This document shows positions 58,776 through 64,000 of a stretch of 64,000 nt of DNA, piece by piece. This DNA is from Halocaridina rubra (taxonomy: Eukaryota > Arthropoda > Malacostraca > Decapoda > Atyidae). Location of the stretch: NCBI GenBank assembly GCA_037179515.1, contig JAXCGZ010000118.1, forward strand, positions 16,001 to 80,000, written 5' to 3'. A program made the translations under genes and the position numbers. The notes under the pieces are model-generated. The model ran no database searches. It was not told where the DNA came from and saw nothing but the letters and a program-made list of their open reading frames with translations. How positions within the stretch are numbered: position 1 is the first letter of the stretch; each line of letters opens with the position of its first letter.

Positions 58776-61700
58776 CTGTAACTGAAAGAAGTAGAATCTT
58801 ATGCTAACATTATCATTAAATACAGAGCAATCAACATACCTTCTTCTCCTTCTCTCTTCCTCTCTGCGTCTGTCTTCTTTTTCTCTCTCGCGTCTTTTCT
58901 CTTCCTCGACAACGGCTTTGTGTCTGCTTTCTCTATCTTTCTCTCGAACAGCTTCCCTCTCTGTTCTGGCCTTCTCACGCTTCTGAATGGAGCCAAATTT
59001 TTAGTCTTTCTCCTGTGAGTCTTAGCTCACTGAATTTCTTTAAAATACCTAAATACTTTTAAAATCTAAAGAGAACAAGAAAACTACAACTAGCAATCAA
59101 ATTTTGACTATCTCATATCAAAGCAGGCTGTACTACAGCCATATCATCATATGGCTGGCTATGGATAAAGTATATTTTTATCCCAGAATTCAGTGTACTT
59201 TAGTTAAGTAGACTGTTTACTATAATAACCCTATCTCTAGCTTCTTTACACCATTCTGATTCTAATTGGTTTAGCTGCATTTTGCTCCATATACAATAAA
59301 CATCTATACACAAGAGCCATAATAACTCTTATAAGGAAGGCAGCTGAATCAAAGCCAAAAACTTCGACTCTCTGTGAGAGGAAATTACGGAGGAGGGATT
59401 CCCAGTCTCCTTGCTCCGCCATATTTAGGCAACTTTTATAAGCCGGGGAACTCAAAGGAGATATTCTTACCCCTTCTCTTAAGGGGGAAAAATATACACA
59501 GTAATGAGAAATGTGCAACGTGATCAGGTACTGAATGATGTGGAAGCATTTGCAAAATAAATAACTATTTTTTACTGTTCATTTAATGTGCTGATGAGAG
59601 CAGACTGTCTCATAATGAATAAAAGCATTAGTTACAATAATCGTTAGAAGAAATATTCATGACATTCATATATTTTCCCGTAATGAAATTTTATTGAAGG
59701 ATATTACTACTTCTATTGTGTTAAATAACCGAAGAGCAGTGTACCATAACCTAATCACTGAAAACCACATTATACTTTTTGTGTGATGGTAACTGTGGGC
59801 TTGTGATAGTCTCACTTTTAGCTTCTGCAGTTTGAATTCCATTAATGTACATAATTCATGCAATCTTTGATTGAAATTTTTTTATTTTATGGTTCATGTG
59901 TACCAATGTATGAAGGTATCAAGTGCTACTATTCTTTATACAGTGAGTGGTGTACAAAGACACAAAGAATTGATATTGCCAGAGAATACTGTATTTGGAA
60001 AGAATAATGATCATGAAAAGCATTTTTAAAAAGATAAGCAGGTATGATAACATATCTAAGACTCTTATTCTCAACAGTAATTTCCTGCTTACTGGCAAAT
60101 ATTGTGAAACTTTAGAATGTTTTTTGTTTTTGTAATACTACAAAGGCACTACAAATCCAAGAAAAGGCTAATTATATACTCTGAATACAATTTCAAGACC
60201 GTTATGGAAATTACAAAATAAAATATATAAAGAGTGATTAGACGTGGACTGGTGGGCTTCTGTCACTTGATATTTGTTAACAATACATGATTTCAACAAA
60301 GATAATGAATTTATGACCCATTATAAGAAGGAATTGGCAATATAAATGGCCATCATAAATTACAGAATTTACTTAAAAAGCAGATGACATATATTCTGTT
60401 GCTAGAAAGGTATTCAGATCGTTGTAAAACCTCTTGTAACATACTCAGATCTAACAATACTCACATCTCGAATTTCCTTGATCGCTTGACGCAACTTATC
60501 AAAACCAACGTGTTGCTTGCCTGTCAAATGGTCATCAATCCTCTGTTGGGCATCGCCAACGATAAGAAATGCTCCACAAACTTCACAAACCTCCATTTGC
60601 TTTTCCTGTGAAGCTGCCATTTCTGCAGCCTTTAAGAAGAAAGGAATTTATCCATAATAAAAAAAACAACAACATTAATATGTGCCAATCTTTATTAAGT
60701 TTAAGTTACCTCCTTTCATACAAGTACTGAACAAGCAGCATTAAAGGGTGTGCATTCTCTAGTTTAAGCCCTAATAATATTACCAATATTCATATCTATA
60801 ATAAGGCATTTTTTTCAACAAAAAATTATTGATTTTGAAACAAAAGCAAAAGAAGTAGCTTGAACTTTTTTAATATATTTTTTTTTTCTTTAACAGTTCG
60901 GTGCTTTAAACTGAGATGGGTGGGCATCGGAGGAGGTTGCCAGAAGAAGAAGTTAGGGGTAAACTAGTTACAGCTGTTAGGCTCAAAGGCAGACCTTTCT
61001 GCCCTGCTTACACTATAAAAGACCAAAGTAGCGCAATGATATGGAAGGATAATGGTGACCCTTAATGTCCAAGGAGCTATGATGTAAGAGACATGATGAG
61101 CTACAGTATAAGTATGCATCTCACAATTATGGTCACCTGCTTGCTAGCTGCAGCCAAATTGGTTTAAATAGTTCCATTACATAAATGTAGAACTTATTAT
61201 GTGAGGGGCTTAGCATACTGTATAACTATAACATTTATGTCGTACTGTTTGATTAACCTTTTCACTACCATCTTACTTCATGACTGATAAAATAAAAAAA
61301 AATACATCTTACATGCATTGGCCAGTTATAAAGTCAAACAGTTAAAATTAATGAGGGAATTAGTTAAATATATAATTATGAGATGTACACTGACCTAATG
61401 GTAGTAGGTTGAATGTGAGAGTGAGTGGTCATATGCTTCAGAAAGGGGAGAGATTTAGTTGCCTAAGACTGAATGGAGGAGTGGAAGCAGAGGTGATATA
61501 CAGAGTGAAGGAAGAAAGTAAAAGTATGGGTGGGAGGAAAAATATGATGAGAATAAAGTATTTGGGAAGAAGTGTAATGAGGTCTTATGAAGAATTGATT
61601 GTGCCTATGGGTTTAATAGGAGTGGAAAAGTGGATATATATAGGAGCGGATAATTGTAATGGAGATGAGGTGTATCAGGCATAGGAAAAAAGCTGTCTGA

Positions 61701-63161
61701 GAAGTCAAACTAGAAAGTGCAAGGTAGTATGGGAATGTGGAAGGAATGAAGGAAGAGCACCTAGCAAAGGGCGTGTGGAGAAAGGCTGAAAGGGAAATCA
61801 AGAACGAGATGGCTGGATGGGGTAGAAGACCAACAGATGCATGTTAGTGGAGGAGGGATGAGCGTATGAGATAAGGATGGTTAAGAGAGATTGTAAATAG
61901 TTAATGTAGTCCAGGGGCATTTTCCGACTCAGCTCAACACTGTTAAATTGGGAAAGGATTGCAATTAAATAGAGAAGAAAGGATAAACCAGTAATTGCTG
62001 TCAAGACCATGGCAGATAAGCTATGCCCAGCTTACACTATGTGACCATAGCGATGTGAAGTGGAGAGATCTAACAAACATTTCCTCTGAAGGTATTAAGT
62101 AGCGAGGGATGGGGTGAGTCGATGTGCACTTCGACCTGATCACCCTTCTTACAAGGGAATTTCAGCCATAGTATATGTACTTATTAAAGATAAATTACCT
62201 GATGCCAAACAGAGTTTTCATTGCTCCTGCGTAGAGCATCTCTCTCCTCCCGGAGTTGATCACATAACTTTAAAAGTCCCTGAGCTTCTTCCACATTGCC
62301 TTCACTTCCTAGTCTCTCTGCTTCACTCACCAGACCAGTTATTCTCTCCGAGAGGAGCTCCAGCTGTTCATCAACTCGACCATCTCCAGTGGTGCTACTA
62401 GCCTGAAATACATGTATGTGACAACATAGGTACAGTCCACAATCACACGAGGTTACCTTTAATTTGCAAGCATCATGACCCAATCACATATAAAGGAAAT
62501 TATATTTGAAATAACTTATTAATAATATATCATATAATAATATCAGATACCACCTCTTTCACTTTAAGATTTCAACCAGTATTCTGAAGTACAAAATCTG
62601 CCTGTAACTGGGCACATATACACATGCAAACAGTAAAGCTCTTCATGAGGTACTCACTAGGGCATCTTTGACAGAAAGTGATAATCGTTGTTTGCCTTTC
62701 TTTATTCTTTTGTCAACTTCTGTCAACATGGATTCTGCATACCGAACAAATTCATCTTCAAAGGCAGTTCGGCGATAAGAATTTGAAACTTCAAATTCTC
62801 TTTTCAAGTCCTCATCATGTACCTAACATAGAATAAGAGCTATAATCAAGAGTATCAACATTTGCAATATATTTAAAAATATTTTTTTTTTATAGTCTAC
62901 AATTTACAAAATATAAAATATTAAGCTTACCACGATCATTAATTAATTTAAGAATATAAAATAAATTTACACATACAGTCATAAACACTGTTAACTGTAA
63001 CTGGTAGTGCAAGAACATTATCTTACAGGATTTTATATTACTGTATTATTTATTAAACACTAAAAACCTCTCTCTCATACCTTTTCACAAGGCCCAAGAT
63101 CCGATTTTGTGTTGGTGAACAAATCATGAGGACAAAACTTAACTAGAAAATGACGGCAAAC
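57373..63161 (-). CDS. LUC7L3: LUC7-like protein 3 homologue (U1 snRNP-associated), 5'-partial
   Basis: Seven minus-strand exons join in phase: 63161-63081, 62822-62658, 62402-62199, 60629-60465, 58982-58840, 58372-58172 and 57427-57373 (337 residues seen). Exon 1, with the start codon, is right of the window. LUC7 proteins bind U1 snRNP and help choose 5' splice sites in the nucleus. The first exons carry the CCCH finger (VCRHFLVKFCP, SDLGPCEK, then VHDE) and FEDEFVRYAESML. The third is a coiled-coil (ERLGSEGNVEEAQGLLKL). The fourth holds the C2H2 finger EVCEVCGAFLIVGDAQ and DDHLTGKQH, nearly as in human LUC7L3. The last three encode a basic Arg/Asp/Ser/Glu-rich tail. Translation stops at TAG 57375-57373, four bases before a GTAAGT, so the 3' UTR may be spliced. 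Confidence 0.95.
58530..58795. repeat. Dispersed repeat with internal poly(A), copy 2
   Basis: CTGACAACAGGACGG, a long A-run (58551-58609), CTGCCCTCATCGGGCCTGG, then GACAGATGTG, ATATCCAATAATATTCGGTG, and a second A-run of about 26 near 58748-58773. Same order as 27612-27840. It lies in a LUC7L3 intron. Confidence 0.75.
59299..59510. repeat. Dispersed repeat in a LUC7L3 intron, copy 2
   Basis: ACACAAGAGCCATAAT, GGAGGGATTCCCAGTC and GATATTCTTACCCC in the same order as 29758-29960. Confidence 0.65.
61390..62040 (+). mobile_element. Decayed LINE fragment, RT C-terminal end
   Basis: Plus-strand 61460-61660 reads LNGGVEAEVIYRVKE, a KYLGRSVMRSYEELIVPM-like block and IGVEKWI, matching NGGVEADVCYRVHE and VVPTLMYGSELW of the LINE at 3290-6600. 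Stops follow. It lies antisense in a LUC7L3 intron. Confidence 0.7.
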
Positions 63162-63346
63162 CTGGAAATCAATGTTCAGTGCATTAGTAACTAAATAATC
63201 TTCTCAAGATTAACATTAATAGCAAACAACACTTAATTTCTTTATTCCCATTTTCTCTTCTCTCAAAGCAAGAGCTATGTAACAGGTATTTTAATCCCTA
63301 TTCTAAAAGTAAAGATTTAATATAATTTTAAATACAAAAACAAGTG

Positions 63347-63528
63347 ACTGGTTTTACGTCACGGACTTCCTATTCTACTATGGGGTAGGATGGTGCCTTC
63401 TTGCAAAGGACTTTGGTTTTGGCAGATGTGATCATTACCCATTCTAATCTCAGACCATGGTGGGTAACGAACATTCGACCTGACGCCTCAAAGTCGCGGA
63501 CGCTATTACTTTGCCATGGCGACCGAAG
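63347..63528 (-). mobile_element. tRNA-derived SINE, copy 3 (old, reversed)
   Basis: Read on the minus strand it has GTCGCCATGGCAAAG, AGCGTCCGCGACTTTGAGG, GTCAGGTCGAATG and the end GTCCGTGACGTAAAACC, a diverged form of copies 1 and 2. No clear target-site duplication. Confidence 0.8.
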
Positions 63529-63903
63529 ATGAACAAATACGTGTGTAAACTTTGGCATTATGTCAAAAAATAAATGTAAATGGTAATCCAATATCTTCTT
63601 GATATGTAACATTCAAAATCACTTCAAAAAGATATTTTAATTGGAATAAAAAAAGATTATAAAAGTACTTTACTGTGAAAAATGAGAATGTGCTGATATT
63701 GCTACCAAAATTACACTTTGCTGAAGGAATGTTTCCAATAGGAAGCATTCGGAAGCAGAGGCTTGAGGTAGAGGTTGGTTGAATAATTTTCATGGAAAAT
63801 GACACCCGATTAAGCAGGATCTAGTAAAGATAAATAACCCCCACAACCCCATACAAATACAAGTAAAAGGAATAGGAGCTTTAGAAAAAAAAAAGTAATA
63901 ATT

Positions 63904-64000
63904 ACCTTGTAAATACAAAATAAAAAAAAACTATAACTACCTTATAAATACAAAAAACAAACCTATAACTACCTTGTAAATACAAAATAACCCTATAACT
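63904..64000. repeat. Minisatellite at the window edge
   Basis: Three imperfect units of 35, 32 and 30 bp, each ACCTTGTAAATACAAAA-like then CTATAACT. It may continue beyond the window. Confidence 0.8.

Noticed and set aside
60593..60629. Alternative acceptor GCTGCAG for the LUC7L3 C2H2 exon
   Set aside because: It would shift the frame; the AAAG acceptor at 60630-60631 keeps phase 0 with both neighbours.

Overview
The window is eukaryotic and most probably comes from a decapod crustacean (crayfish, lobster, crab or shrimp). The genes have GT-AG introns and sit far apart in AT-rich DNA. The rest is very rich in long (AT)n and (AAT)n microsatellites, APE-type LINE remnants, a tRNA-derived SINE, fold-back elements and short CCTAA (arthropod telomere-type) runs. 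The species call is an inference; no database search was possible.

Five protein-coding genes can be supported. From left to right: (1) a minus-strand gene (345-9905) for a small secreted or membrane protein with a signal peptide and a Shisa-type cysteine domain. Its three exons join in phase and a TATA box lies upstream. (2) Dipeptidyl peptidase III (DPP3) on the plus strand, with the 717-residue body in one exon (18938-21091) and an in-frame upstream exon (18199-18405) that would add a basic N-terminal extension. (3) An SDAD1 homologue (60S ribosome biogenesis) on the plus strand, three exons, 28356-33996. (4) PIGV (GPI mannosyltransferase 2) on the minus strand, seven exons rebuilt from 47460 down to 38418, 513 residues. 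(5) A LUC7L3-like U1 snRNP protein on the minus strand, seven exons from 63161 down to 57373, with the first exon beyond the right edge. These are unrelated housekeeping genes. Nothing indicates an operon-like system or a new multi-gene system.

Between and inside the genes lie a nearly complete but frame-broken LINE (about 3300-6600, in the first intron of the Shisa-like gene), a truncated CR1/Jockey-like LINE (13610-15360), four decayed LINE fragments (12940-13610, 23700-24400, 26890-27320, 61390-62040) and a CR1/L2-like 3' end (17195-17370). There are also three SINE copies (two with target-site duplications), two PIF/Harbinger-like palindromic MITEs (10250-10477, 46873-47024), two TA-flanked MITEs (34567-34878, 54513-54848), three long fold-back elements (16141-16640, 16732-17071, 25812-26153) and a dispersed repeat with an internal poly(A) tract.

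The observations most worth a second look are the perfect 83-bp copy of SDAD1 coding sequence just past its polyadenylation signal, the in-frame DPP3 leader exon, the Shisa-like gene hidden in short exons, a pair of duplicated segments in which one copy has gained a microsatellite, and a 12-bp microexon plus other exon-like blocks downstream of the LUC7L3 stop codon.
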